A stretch of DNA of 64,000 bases from Pirellulaceae bacterium (GCA_026004775.1 BPJU01000003.1:186001-250000); one strand, 5' to 3'. Positions 8,375 to 17,290 are shown, numbered from the stretch's first letter. Made by a program: numbers and translations. The notes: generated from the sequence alone by a model not told the origin.

Positions 8375-9685
8375 ATGATGACAACCGAATCGGTCAAGAC
8401 GGATGTTGGCAGTTACTTCATTGCCAACTATCCGCCTTTCTCCCAATGGACACCGGACCAGATACCGCAAGTCGAGCAGGCAATGCAATCCCCGCCCGCA
8501 GATGTGCCGCTCGGGCTGTATCTGCACATCCCCTTTTGCCGCAAGCGATGCAAGTTCTGTTACTTCAAAGTATTCACGGACAACACCGCTTCGGACATCG
8601 AAACTTATGTCCAGGCGCTGGCTCGCGAAATCGGACTCGTCAGCCGGCTACCCGTGATGGGCGGCAGGCCTTTCCGATTCGTCTATTTTGGAGGCGGCAC
8701 GCCGTCGTACCTGAGCGTGCGGCAACTGGGAATGCTGGGAGACCAGTTGCGGGCCAGTATCGACTGGAGCCTGGCCGAGGAGGTGACGTTCGAATGCGAA
8801 CCGGGAACCTTGTCGGAAAGCAAGGTGCAGGCGATTCGCGATTTGGGAGTTACGCGTCTCAGCCTGGGCGTAGAAAACTTCAACGACGAAGTACTGGCCG
8901 AAAACGGGCGAGCCCACCTGTCCCGCGAAATTTATCGAGCCTGGGAGTGGATCCGGCACGCCGACTTCCCGAACGTGAATATCGATCTTATCGCCGGGAT
9001 GGTGGCCGACACCTGGGACAATTGGAAAGATTGTGTGCGGCGTACCATCGAACTATCACCCGAAAGTGTGACTATCTATCAACTGGAACTACCCTATAAC
9101 ACCGTTTACTCTAAGGAGATTCTCGGTAAGCGGGTAGAATTGCCTGTGGCCGATTGGCCTACCAAACGGGCGTGGGTTTCTTATGCGTTCGACGAGCTTT
9201 TGGCGGCCGGCTATCACATTTCCAGCGGCTACACAGTCGTGAAAGACCCGCATCGGGTAAACTTCAGTTATCGCGACAATTTGTGGATGGGGGCCGACCT
9301 GCTGGCCACCGGCATCGCCAGCTTCGGACACATAAGCGGTGTTCACTACCAGAATAAGCCGGAGTGGGACGAATATATCAAACCGCTCCTGGAAGAAAAT
9401 CGTTTGCCGCTATGGAGGGCGATGCGGCCGACACCCCACCAACTGTTGATCCGAGAAATGATCCTCCAGCTCAAACGGGGCTACCTGGATGCGGCATATT
9501 TCCGCAATAAGTTCGGCGCTGAGATCCTCGAGGAGTGGGATTCCGTATGGCAGGAGTACCGTGAGGAACAATTGGTGGAAATCGACGGTGACCGAATCAC
9601 GCTGACACGTGAAGGCCTGCTCCGTGTCGACGCGCTTTTGCCGGCCTTCTTCGAGCCGCAGCATCGAGGGGTCCGCTACACATGA
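8375..9685 (+). CDS. HemW/HemN-like radical SAM enzyme
   Basis: The 436-residue protein is a coproporphyrinogen-oxidase-like radical SAM enzyme. The cluster ligands are Cys55, Cys59 and Cys62 in IPFCRKRCKFCYF, where the extra aromatic after the third Cys is typical of this branch. YFGGGTPSYL is the SAM-binding glycine motif, and the protein ends with a HemN_C-like domain (TPHQLLIREMILQLKRGYLD). Relatives include heme chaperones (HemW), HemN, and radical SAM methyltransferases or cyclopropanases of class C. Heme synthesis is unlikely to be its job here, because no heme genes are nearby. The stop codon overlaps the start of the lipoyl-protein gene (ATGA at 9682-9685), so the two are translationally coupled. 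Start ATG 8375 has AGGAG 6 nt upstream. Confidence 0.85.
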   Translation: MMTTESVKTDVGSYFIANYPPFSQWTPDQIPQVEQAMQSPPADVPLGLYLHIPFCRKRCKFCYFKVFTDNTASDIETYVQALAREIGLVSRLPVMGGRPFRFVYFGGGTPSYLSVRQLGMLGDQLRASIDWSLAEEVTFECEPGTLSESKVQAIRDLGVTRLSLGVENFNDEVLAENGRAHLSREIYRAWEWIRHADFPNVNIDLIAGMVADTWDNWKDCVRRTIELSPESVTIYQLELPYNTVYSKEILGKRVELPVADWPTKRAWVSYAFDELLAAGYHISSGYTVVKDPHRVNFSYRDNLWMGADLLATGIASFGHISGVHYQNKPEWDEYIKPLLEENRLPLWRAMRPTPHQLLIREMILQLKRGYLDAAYFRNKFGAEILEEWDSVWQEYREEQLVEIDGDRITLTREGLLRVDALLPAFFEPQHRGVRYT

Positions 9686-10134
9686 GCGCCGAACGGGTGT
9701 TCATGATGGGCAACTATGAAGCGCGCTTCCCGGTCGACCGCCGCTATGCCCGCAATCATATGTGGGCCCTGTTGTGCGGAGAGTATTGGCGGTTCGGATT
9801 CACTGCGTATGCGGTACGCCTCTTGCAGGACGTCTATTTTCTGGAGTGGTCGGTCGACGAGGGAACACTGCTCAAGGAGCGCCAACCGATCGGCAATATT
9901 GAAAGCAAGAAGGCCGAAAGTGAGCTGTATGCGCCGATCGCCGGCCGGCTGCTGCGTTTTAATCGGAGCTTGCTCGATGACCCGTCGCCCATCAATACCG
10001 ACAAGTACGGTACAGGATGGCTCTTCGATATGGAAGGCAATCCCGAAACGCTCATGACCGCCGAGCAGTATGTAGAATACCTGGGATCGGTATGGGAAAT
10101 TACACAGCGTACCATCAAGGGACAACTGCATTGA
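9682..10134 (+). CDS. Lipoyl-domain protein related to glycine cleavage H protein
   Basis: This 150-residue protein has the GcvH-like lipoyl domain. The segment VDEGTLLKERQPIGNIESKKAESELYAPIAG contains the lipoylation site, Lys77, in the ESxKA context. The N-terminus (NHMWALLCGEYWRFGFTAYAVRLLQD) corresponds to the H-protein strand usually reading HEWV ... GITDYAQ. No glycine cleavage P, T or L genes occur in the window, and the gene is translationally coupled to the HemW-like radical SAM gene. A lipoyl arm could shuttle electrons or a bound intermediate between the redox enzymes of this operon. The role in glycine metabolism is therefore doubtful. The call of fold and lipoyl site is firm; the partner assignment is inference from context. 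Confidence 0.85.
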   Translation: MSAERVFMMGNYEARFPVDRRYARNHMWALLCGEYWRFGFTAYAVRLLQDVYFLEWSVDEGTLLKERQPIGNIESKKAESELYAPIAGRLLRFNRSLLDDPSPINTDKYGTGWLFDMEGNPETLMTAEQYVEYLGSVWEITQRTIKGQLH

Positions 10135-10203
10135 CCGTAATCGACAATCGGCGAATAGGCGGTGCGCCGAGCGAGTAGACCGGAAAGATCAGTTGGTGAC
10201 CGG

Positions 10204-10593
10204 ATGAAACTTTTGCGCATTGTTTGGACATTGCCCTACACGTTGTTGGGGATAGTGCTGGGACTGATCGTTCTGGCCACCGGCGGGCGGGCTCGCTGGG
10301 GCCAGCGGGCAATCGAGTTTTCCGGAGGCGCTGTGCGGTGTTTTTTTCGCTGTCTTCCTCGCGGGCGCTTCATCCAGGCGATGACGCTGGGCCATACGAT
10401 CCTGGCGGTCGACGAGCCGGCGATGAATGCCACGCGGCAACACGAATGGGTCCACGTGGCCCAGTTCGAGCGGTGGGGGCTTTTCATGGGACCGGCCTAC
10501 CTTCTGGTTGCGCTCTGGCTGTGGCTGCAAGGCAAAGACCCGTATTGGGACAACCCGTTCGAACGCGAGGCGTGGGGTGATGATCGACCGTAA
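10204..10593 (+). CDS. Small membrane protein with HExxH motif
   Basis: The 129-residue protein has a hydrophobic N-terminal helix (LPYTLLGIVLGLIVLATGG), a basic middle, and near residue 80 the sequence HEWVHVAQFERWG. This matches the zinc-metallopeptidase signature HExxH (His80, Glu81, His84). A second hydrophobic helix, GPAYLLVALWLWL, follows, and the tail is NPFEREAW. Small membrane proteins with HExxH-VxQ-ER patterns occur in bacteria, but I cannot name the family with certainty. It may be a membrane metallopeptidase or a metal-dependent accessory protein. Start ATG 10204 places the hydrophobic helix at the N-terminus. It follows the lipoyl gene by 69 nt on the same strand. Confidence 0.65.
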   Translation: MKLLRIVWTLPYTLLGIVLGLIVLATGGRARWGQRAIEFSGGAVRCFFRCLPRGRFIQAMTLGHTILAVDEPAMNATRQHEWVHVAQFERWGLFMGPAYLLVALWLWLQGKDPYWDNPFEREAWGDDRP

Positions 10594-10856
10594 CGGCTTG
10601 AGGTTTTTCGGCGCATGGAGCGCCGCACCCGCCTGATCCGCCCCAGGATGCGACACTCCGACAGCCGAGCGCGGTTAACACAAGAAGAATACCGGATGGC
10701 ACCAGGTCCCCTATCTGGGCCGGATTCAAGGCGGTGGGGTGGCAATCGCCCGGGATTTCGTTACGCTGGAACCAATTGCCATCGCTGCCGGTAGCGTGGC
10801 GAAAAAGGGGTCGCCCAAAAGGCGGCTTGTCCGTTTTGCCCGGGAGTAACCCGACG
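10594..10856 (+). other. Intergenic gap inside the operon
   Basis: About 260 nt separate the small membrane protein from the ferredoxin gene. An in-frame extension of the ferredoxin reading frame back to 10734 exists, but its codons do not resemble a conserved protein. I see no hairpin terminator or second gene here. An internal promoter is possible but could not be assigned. Confidence 0.3.
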
Positions 10857-11969
10857 ATGTGGACAGCGACCGACGGCGTGCGCCTGCACGTGGTGGTCTC
10901 ACAAGGCCAAAGCCACAACCCGCAAAAGCGTCGCCTCGAGGAAGAGCTGGCCGAACAGGCGGCCCGGCTGCCAGGGGTGGCCGTGGCTGTCGTGCCGCAC
11001 CTGTACGACCTTGCCTACGATGGGCCTGTTTTCCGGCAATTGCGAGCCGTCACGGGCCCGTTGGCCGTTTTTGCTTGGATGTACGAGCGGGCCACGCGGT
11101 GGATACTGGATCGAAACGGGGTGCGAGGCCAGGAAGGGCTGACCGAGTTGAAAAACCAGGAGGACCCGGACGACGAACTGGACGACGAGGAGTGGGGGGA
11201 CGAGCCGGACCGGTCAACCGAAGACGAAAAGCCCCGGGTCATCCACGATCGGCCGCCACCGGCGCGCCCCATCTACTGCTTTGATTTGCGGCTACGTGAC
11301 GAACCGGCCGCGTTCGTGGCAGAACTGGAGCGGATCATCGGTCAACTGCCGCCGGCTTCCTACGCCGTGGCTTCTCAGGATAGTTCCGAGTCGCCGCACA
11401 CGTCGCCTTCGGCCGCCATGCCGCTGCTGTCGTGGCTTGAAGGGACTCCCCGAGCCGACCAGCTCGAGCGCTATTTGCAGCCGGCCGAACAGCCGACACC
11501 GGGTCTGGTGCAGCGGTTGGAAGAAGCCGCCCAGCGGCGCTGGTATCCGGTGATCGACTACAGCCGCTGCACCAACTGCATGGAGTGCATCGATTTCTGT
11601 CTTTTCGGCGTGTATGGAGTGGATCGAGCGCAAACGATTTTGGTGGAGCAACCGGACAATTGCCGCAAGGGCTGCCCGGCCTGTAGTCGCGTTTGTCCGG
11701 AAAACGCCATTATTTTCCCGCAGCACAAGACACCCGCCATTGCCGGAGCTCCCGCGTCGGTGGGAGGTCTGAAGATCGATTTGTCCAAGCTCTTTGGCGG
11801 CGATCCCTTGCAATTGGCTGTGCAGGAACGCGACGAGCAACTTCTGCTGGCCGGCCGCCAGGCGGTAGGCATGTCGGTGGGCATCCCCAAACGGCAAGCC
11901 AACAAGACGGCGCAGCCAGCCGACGAGCTGGACAAGTTGATCGACCAACTGGACACGCTGGAGCTGTGA
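10857..11969 (+). CDS. Two-[4Fe-4S] ferredoxin-like protein with long N-terminal domain
   Basis: This 370-residue protein has three parts. Residues 1-95 form a compact domain (LHVVVSQGQSHNPQKRR ... FAWMYERATRWILDRNG) with no family I recognise. A very acidic linker of about 40 residues follows (DDELDDEEWGDEPD). Near residues 235-285 are two cysteine sets: RCTNCMECIDFCLFGVYG (CxxCxxCxxxC) and CRKGCPACSRVCPENAI (CxxxCxxCxxxC). This is a bacterial dicluster ferredoxin pattern. The C-terminus is charged. It lies between two radical SAM genes and could supply the electrons they need. Start ATG 10857 was chosen because it begins the ordered N-terminal domain. Confidence 0.8.
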   Translation: MWTATDGVRLHVVVSQGQSHNPQKRRLEEELAEQAARLPGVAVAVVPHLYDLAYDGPVFRQLRAVTGPLAVFAWMYERATRWILDRNGVRGQEGLTELKNQEDPDDELDDEEWGDEPDRSTEDEKPRVIHDRPPPARPIYCFDLRLRDEPAAFVAELERIIGQLPPASYAVASQDSSESPHTSPSAAMPLLSWLEGTPRADQLERYLQPAEQPTPGLVQRLEEAAQRRWYPVIDYSRCTNCMECIDFCLFGVYGVDRAQTILVEQPDNCRKGCPACSRVCPENAIIFPQHKTPAIAGAPASVGGLKIDLSKLFGGDPLQLAVQERDEQLLLAGRQAVGMSVGIPKRQANKTAQPADELDKLIDQLDTLEL

Positions 11970-12016
11970 CCCCCGCACGCGTCCCGCCCCCAACCAGCGA
12001 ACAGAAGGAACAAACC

Positions 12017-13306
12017 ATGTACCTGAAACTGGCACGCAGGTTGTTGTGTGAAACAGATAAACGCCTGCTGTGGAAACTCTTCTGGAACATGGGCGTGAAA
12101 GGTTTCTTATCTGTTCAAAAGCATAAGGCACGATTGAAACGAGGTGAGTTTTTTCCACCGTTCTTATATATTTCTATCATCAACAGTTGCAATTTGAGGT
12201 GTCAAGGATGCTGGGTGGATGTATCGGCCAAGCAGCAGAAAATCGACGCACCGGCAATGCACCGCCTGCTCAACGAAGCCAAGCAAATGGGCAACTCTTT
12301 TTTTGGCATTCTGGGCGGCGAGCCTTTTATGCATCCGGAGTTGCTGGATATTCTGGCTCAGCACCCGGACTGTTATTTTCAGATTTTTACCAACGGCCAT
12401 TTCATCACCGACGACGTGGCAGCTCGGATGCGGGAACTGGGCAATATAACGCCTTTGGTAAGCATCGAAGGTAACGAAGTGGTAAGCGACCAGCGGCGAG
12501 GCCGGCCTCAAGTGTACAGCAGGAGCATGGAGGGGTTACAGAATTGCTTGAAACATAAGCTGCTTACCGGAGTATGTACCAGTCTTTGCCAGACGAATTT
12601 TTCCGATCTGCTTCAGGATACCTGGGTCGATCGGCTGATCGAGATGGGGGTGATGTATTTGTGGTACCACGTTTATCGGCCGGTAGGTCCGGCGGCCTGT
12701 CCGGAACTGGCATTGACTCCGGAACAGCAACGGGAAGCCAGGCGTTTCGTGGTGCGGATTCGGGCCACCAAGCCGATTATCGTCATCGACGCCTATTACG
12801 ACGGGCAGGGCAGGGCACTCTGTCCGGCGGCTACCGGTTTTACGCATCATATCAGTCCTTGGGGCGATATTGAGCCTTGTCCGGTGATCCAGTTTGCTCG
12901 CGAATCGATCCACGATCCGCGCCCCCTCCGCGAAACGTTCCAGCATTCGGAGTTCCTGCGGGACTTCCGTCAAACCGCCGCGTCGGCCACGCGCGGCTGC
13001 ATTATTCTGGAGAGACCCGATCTGTTACAGCAATTGATCGAGCGCCATCAGGCTCGCGATACCACGGCGCGCCACACGGCCTGGCAGGAACTGCTCCAGA
13101 TGCAGCCGCACCCCTCGCAATTCGATCCGGGTCACGAGATCCCGGAGCGCAGTTGGGCATACCGGCTGGCAAAGTGGCTCTGCTTTAACGATTTCGGTAC
13201 TTACGGGAGGCACTTCCGCATCGAGCAGTGGCGGCGGCCTGCTCCGGCAGAAGGAAGTACGGTAGCCGAAGCCGCAGTTTCCCGATCCACAACCGAGGCA
13301 TCGTAA
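12017..13306 (+). CDS. Radical SAM enzyme with C-terminal extension
   Basis: The 429-residue protein carries the radical SAM cluster motif at Cys58, Cys62 and Cys65 (NSCNLRCQGCW), followed by GILGGEPFMHPELLDIL, the SAM-binding GGEP motif. The middle contains the further strands FQIFTNGHFI and TPLVSIEGNE. After residue 270 comes GRALCPAATGFTHHISPWGDIEPCPV, a SPASM/twitch-like segment with cysteines that could bind an auxiliary cluster. The general layout recalls HpnH and peptide-modifying radical SAM enzymes. With a class II terpene cyclase as next gene, an HpnH-like reaction on a terpenoid is an attractive reading. Start ATG 12017 has AGAAGGA 8 nt upstream, and 47 nt separate it from the ferredoxin stop. 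Confidence 0.8.
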   Translation: MYLKLARRLLCETDKRLLWKLFWNMGVKGFLSVQKHKARLKRGEFFPPFLYISIINSCNLRCQGCWVDVSAKQQKIDAPAMHRLLNEAKQMGNSFFGILGGEPFMHPELLDILAQHPDCYFQIFTNGHFITDDVAARMRELGNITPLVSIEGNEVVSDQRRGRPQVYSRSMEGLQNCLKHKLLTGVCTSLCQTNFSDLLQDTWVDRLIEMGVMYLWYHVYRPVGPAACPELALTPEQQREARRFVVRIRATKPIIVIDAYYDGQGRALCPAATGFTHHISPWGDIEPCPVIQFARESIHDPRPLRETFQHSEFLRDFRQTAASATRGCIILERPDLLQQLIERHQARDTTARHTAWQELLQMQPHPSQFDPGHEIPERSWAYRLAKWLCFNDFGTYGRHFRIEQWRRPAPAEGSTVAEAAVSRSTTEAS

Positions 13307-13328
13307 GAACAATGTTTTCTTGCCTGTT

Positions 13329-15227
13329 ATGACCGGAACCGAGTGGAACAAGAGTGAGCAAGCCATGGTAGCCGCGGCGCTTCAGCGGGCGCGGCAGCGG
13401 TTGCTCGACGCGCGCACACCCCAGGGACATTGGGTGGGACGCCTTGCTTCATCGGCACTTTCAACGGCCACGGCCATCAGCGCTTTGAAACTGGCCGGAC
13501 CTCATCTGGATGTGTCGCGCCGAGAGCAAGCCGACCTGCGGGTGGCTCGTGGCCTGCAATGGCTGGTCCTCCAACAAAATCCCGACGGAGGTTGGGGCGA
13601 CACGGACCGTAGCTTTTCAAACATCGCTACCACCGTATTGGCGATCGCGGCAATCCGCATTGCGGGCGAGCACCAGCGATACTCGAGAACCATCACATCG
13701 GCCGAACAGTACGTGGAACGCCACGGCCTTGTGGAAGCCCTTCGCCGTCGTTATGGCGCCGATAAGACATTCGCTGTCCCTATTCTGACCAATGCCGCGT
13801 TGGCGGGAATGGTATCGTGGGAGCACGTGCCGCAGTTGCCGTTCGAGTTAGCTTGTTTTCCCCAATCCTGGTACCGGTACTTGAGATTGCCGGTGGTCAG
13901 CTATGCGATTCCGGCTCTGGTAGCAATCGGCCTGGTGCGGCACGCCCGGCGCCCGGCCTGGTTTGTTCCGCTGAGATGGCTGCGCACTGGGTTGGCCGGA
14001 CAGGCACTGGCTGTACTGCAAAAGATGCAGCCAGAGTCGGGTGGGTTCTTGGAGGCAACGCCACTTACCAGCTTTGTAGTGATGAGTTTAGTGGCGGCGG
14101 GCCGGATGGATCATCCGGTGGTGCAGCGGGGTGTCGATTTTCTGTTGGAATCGGTGCGGCCCGACGGAAGCTGGCCCATCGACACCGATTTGGCCACCTG
14201 GTTGACGTCTCTGGCGACTACGTCGCTGGTGTCCGATGGCAGCGATGTCGGCCGGCTGTTGGAGCGAAGCTGTCTCCAGTGGTTATTACAATGCCAACAC
14301 AAGCACGTGCATCCCTACACCGGTGCCGCGCCGGGTGGATGGGGATGGTCCGACCGAAGTGGTGCCGTTCCGGATGCTGACGATACGCCGGCAGCCCTGT
14401 TGGCACTGCGGCAGTGGTACGATTCGCTGGTGATCGGTGAAGCGGAAAGACAAGCGATTCACGATGCGGTCGTGGGGGGACTTGGCTGGCTGCTCGATTT
14501 GCAAAATGCCGATGGCGGCTGGCCTACGTTCTGTCGTGGCTGGGGCAAGTTGCCGTTTGACCGCAGTGGCGCGGACCTGACGGCCCACGCTTTGCGAGCT
14601 TTCAAGGCATGGCAGCCCGTTGTGCAGCAAGGTATGGCCGCATCGCCACGAGTAACCCCGAAGCGCATCGACCAGGCGGTCGAGCGCGGATTTCGGTTTC
14701 TGGCAAAATGCCAAAGACGTGATGGCTCGTGGGTGCCTCTGTGGTTCGGCAACCAGGATGATCCGGCCGAAGAGAATCCGGTGTATGGTACGGCACGGGT
14801 GCTGTTGGCATACGAGGCATGGGCAAGGTCGCAATCGGCCGAGGCCCGGCGAGCCCGAGCGTGGTTGGTGGCCAACCAACGGCAGGACGGAAGCTGGGGA
14901 TCGGGCGGCGGGCAGCAACCGTCGACCACCGGCTCGGTCGAAGAAACGTCGTTGGCACTCGAAGCGCTGGCATGTCATGCACCATGTGCCGAAAGCGTGC
15001 ATCGCGGCGCTCGATGGTTGGCTCGCACCCTACTGGACGAGCAGGTGAGGGCGGCTCCCATCGGGCTCTATTTTGCTAAGCTGTGGTACTATGAAGAGCT
15101 TTACCCATGGGTGTTCGCGGTGGCGGGTTTGGGGCGACTGGTCCGCCGGGGTTGGTTGCCGGAAGTTTCGAAGGTACCGGCCCCGGCTGGGCAGGCGGCC
15201 GCCTCCACGTTAAAAGCAAGGAGTTAA
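13329..15227 (+). CDS. Squalene-hopene-cyclase-like class II terpene cyclase
   Basis: The 632-residue protein has the length and architecture of squalene-hopene cyclases. The DxDD catalytic acid motif is present as Asp349-Ala-Asp-Asp-Thr in VPDADDTPAALLAL. At least five QW-type repeats are visible: QNPDGGWGD, VRPDGSWPI, QNADGGWPT, CQRRDGSWV and NQRQDGSWG. Class II cyclases protonate a terminal double bond or epoxide of a polyprenyl chain and cyclise it, usually at the inner membrane face. The neighbouring polyprenyl-synthase fusion could supply the chain. The terminal part (LYFAKLWYYEELYPWVFAVAGLGRL) resembles the SHC C-terminus. The substrate could be squalene or another prenyl chain. No squalene synthase gene is in the window, which makes a non-squalene substrate worth considering. 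The start at ATG 13329 lacks a strong Shine-Dalgarno. Confidence 0.85.
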   Translation: MTGTEWNKSEQAMVAAALQRARQRLLDARTPQGHWVGRLASSALSTATAISALKLAGPHLDVSRREQADLRVARGLQWLVLQQNPDGGWGDTDRSFSNIATTVLAIAAIRIAGEHQRYSRTITSAEQYVERHGLVEALRRRYGADKTFAVPILTNAALAGMVSWEHVPQLPFELACFPQSWYRYLRLPVVSYAIPALVAIGLVRHARRPAWFVPLRWLRTGLAGQALAVLQKMQPESGGFLEATPLTSFVVMSLVAAGRMDHPVVQRGVDFLLESVRPDGSWPIDTDLATWLTSLATTSLVSDGSDVGRLLERSCLQWLLQCQHKHVHPYTGAAPGGWGWSDRSGAVPDADDTPAALLALRQWYDSLVIGEAERQAIHDAVVGGLGWLLDLQNADGGWPTFCRGWGKLPFDRSGADLTAHALRAFKAWQPVVQQGMAASPRVTPKRIDQAVERGFRFLAKCQRRDGSWVPLWFGNQDDPAEENPVYGTARVLLAYEAWARSQSAEARRARAWLVANQRQDGSWGSGGGQQPSTTGSVEETSLALEALACHAPCAESVHRGARWLARTLLDEQVRAAPIGLYFAKLWYYEELYPWVFAVAGLGRLVRRGWLPEVSKVPAPAGQAAASTLKARS

Positions 15228-15374
15228 TCGGCGACTTGCCGGACGGCGACGCCCTCGGTGGGATCGGTCGGGCAAGCGTTGCGAGAAGAGCGGAACGGAC
15301 GATGGGAGCTACGCAGGAAGAGGCCGGTCGTTTTTGGGCGCGGCCGGCCCAACCTTGAGAAAGCGAGGGACACT

Positions 15375-17240
15375 GTGGCCATAGCATCGACGAATTCATC
15401 GCCATCGAACGACCAGACGGCTGTGCGGCGCAAGTCGGCCAAACGTTCGACGGCCCACTTGAAGGTGGTTCCTGAGACGCTTGCGTTGCGTGAGCGGATC
15501 AAGGCCGAGTGCGTGCGTGTAGCGGCCCAGTTGGACAAATCGCGCCCGCTCACCAAAGATGAAATGGAATCGCTGGCTCGAAAGATTCTAGAGCACCTCG
15601 GATTGCCCGAAGGCTACGTGGGCTGGACCATGGTGATTTTGGCCTCCGAGTTTTGGCGGGACCAGGTGGCTGCCGTGCCTCCCTCACGACGCCTGTTCCT
15701 GCTGCCGCACTGCTTGAAACATGCGGAAGGGTGTCCGGCCGACTATGACGAGTTTGGTCTGGATTGCAAACGCTGTGGAGCGTGTAGCATCGCCGATTTC
15801 CGTACGGCCGCCGAGCAGATGGGCTACAAGGTACTGGTCGCAGAAGGTTCGCCCATCGTATTGAAGATCATCGTCAGCGGTTACGTAGATGCGATTATCG
15901 GGGTAGCTTGTTTGAATGTGCTCGAGAAAGCGATTGACAAGATTTTGCTGGCCGGTATCCCGTGCATGGCGGTTCCTTTGTTGTCGAGCGACTGCCGCAA
16001 TACATCGGTCGACGAGCCGTGGGTACACGAGATGATTCAGGTGCGGCAGCCGGCCGCTGCGCAAGCCACGCGCACGTATTTGCACTTGTTGCGAGGCGCG
16101 GCGGAGCTGTTTACGCCGGATGTGCTCGAAAGCCTGGCTCCCCGCTTGCGGGGCGGCCCGCGACTCAGCCAGGTCAACGGACAGGGTCTGGGAGCTTTGG
16201 ACCCGATCGCCGCCACGGAGGCCGTAGCTTATGACTTTCTCTGTAAAGGCGGTAAATACGCGCGGCCGTTTATCACTTTGGCCGTATACGACGCCCTTCA
16301 AGGCGACCGGTGCACGCTGGCCGACGGAGCCGACCATGTGAAGAATTTGCCCGACTACGTAAAACGGACGGCTTTGTCGATCGAAGTCTTCCACAAGGCG
16401 TCCCTGGTACACGACGACATCGAAGACGATGATGCGTATCGATATGGCGAGCCGACGCTGCATCAGCGCTACGGCATCCCGACGGCCATCAATGTGGGCG
16501 ATTATCTGATCGGTATGGGGTATCGGTTGATCAGCCATCAAGCGCCGCAGTTGGGGGGCGATGTAGCGGCTGACATCTTGAATTGTTTGGCTGATGCCCA
16601 CCTGCGGCTTTCCGAGGGGCAGGGCGCGGAGCTTCTGTGGCGTGATGCTCAGCAAAAACACTTGACGCCCCTGGATGCATTGAAGATCTATGCCTTGAAG
16701 ACGGCTCCAGCATTTGAAGCAGCCTTGTATTGCGGCGCTCGTCTGGCCGGCGACGCCTCGAACTATCAGCAGCCGATCAAGCAATTCGCACGGAATTTGG
16801 GAGTAGCTTTCCAGATTCTCAACGACTTGAAAGATTGGCAGCCCGATCGGCAGAACAAGCTGCTGGCCGGCGGCGACGTGTTGGGGCGGCGCCCCACACT
16901 GTTGTGGGCGCTGGCGCTGGAAGCTTTACCGGATGCCGATCGGCAAAGGTTGATCCAAGATGCCCGCAGTGAACAGTTGCCTCCACCGGAGAAACTCACA
17001 CGCATCCGCCACTGGTACCAGAAAGCCGATGTCTTCGAGAAAGCTCACCGGCTGGTCGACAAACACCAGGAGCGAGCCGAAGCGGTGGCCGATGAGATAC
17101 AGCCGGATTCGTTGCGACGGCTGTGGTATTATTTGATCGACACGGTACTGAGCCGGGAAGGGACCGTGGCGAGCGACGAGCCGGCTCCGGCGGTGGTTCC
17201 CCTGGCCCCCGTGGTATCGCCGGCCGTATCCAGCCCATAA
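15375..17240 (+). CDS. DUF116 domain fused to polyprenyl diphosphate synthase
   Basis: This 621-residue protein joins two domains. The N-terminal half (about residues 60-240) is DUF116-like: RLFLLPHCLKHAEGCPADYD, then CKRCGACSI, then a Rossmann-like stretch with GVACLNVLEKAI and GIPCMAVPLLSSDCRN. Its conserved cysteines suggest metal or redox chemistry. The C-terminal half (about 285-580) is a trans-isoprenyl diphosphate synthase. GKYARPF precedes the first aspartate-rich motif LVHDDIEDDD (near residue 346), and FQILNDLKDW (near 483) is a DxxDW-type second motif. Such synthases chain isopentenyl diphosphate onto an allylic primer. I know DUF116 mainly as a stand-alone protein, often near radical SAM or lipoate genes, so the fusion is unusual. 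Start GTG 15375 (GAGGG 7 nt upstream) is preferred over GTG 15258. Confidence 0.8.
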   Translation: MAIASTNSSPSNDQTAVRRKSAKRSTAHLKVVPETLALRERIKAECVRVAAQLDKSRPLTKDEMESLARKILEHLGLPEGYVGWTMVILASEFWRDQVAAVPPSRRLFLLPHCLKHAEGCPADYDEFGLDCKRCGACSIADFRTAAEQMGYKVLVAEGSPIVLKIIVSGYVDAIIGVACLNVLEKAIDKILLAGIPCMAVPLLSSDCRNTSVDEPWVHEMIQVRQPAAAQATRTYLHLLRGAAELFTPDVLESLAPRLRGGPRLSQVNGQGLGALDPIAATEAVAYDFLCKGGKYARPFITLAVYDALQGDRCTLADGADHVKNLPDYVKRTALSIEVFHKASLVHDDIEDDDAYRYGEPTLHQRYGIPTAINVGDYLIGMGYRLISHQAPQLGGDVAADILNCLADAHLRLSEGQGAELLWRDAQQKHLTPLDALKIYALKTAPAFEAALYCGARLAGDASNYQQPIKQFARNLGVAFQILNDLKDWQPDRQNKLLAGGDVLGRRPTLLWALALEALPDADRQRLIQDARSEQLPPPEKLTRIRHWYQKADVFEKAHRLVDKHQERAEAVADEIQPDSLRRLWYYLIDTVLSREGTVASDEPAPAVVPLAPVVSPAVSSP

Positions 17241-17290
17241 GGAATGCCTGCCGATCGCCTGGGCTGTCTCCGCTGGAAGTTGGGGAGTGC

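Noticed and set aside
9682-10134. Ordinary glycine cleavage system
   Set aside because: The fold and lipoyl site match GcvH, but no P, T or L protein gene is near and the coupled gene is a radical SAM enzyme.
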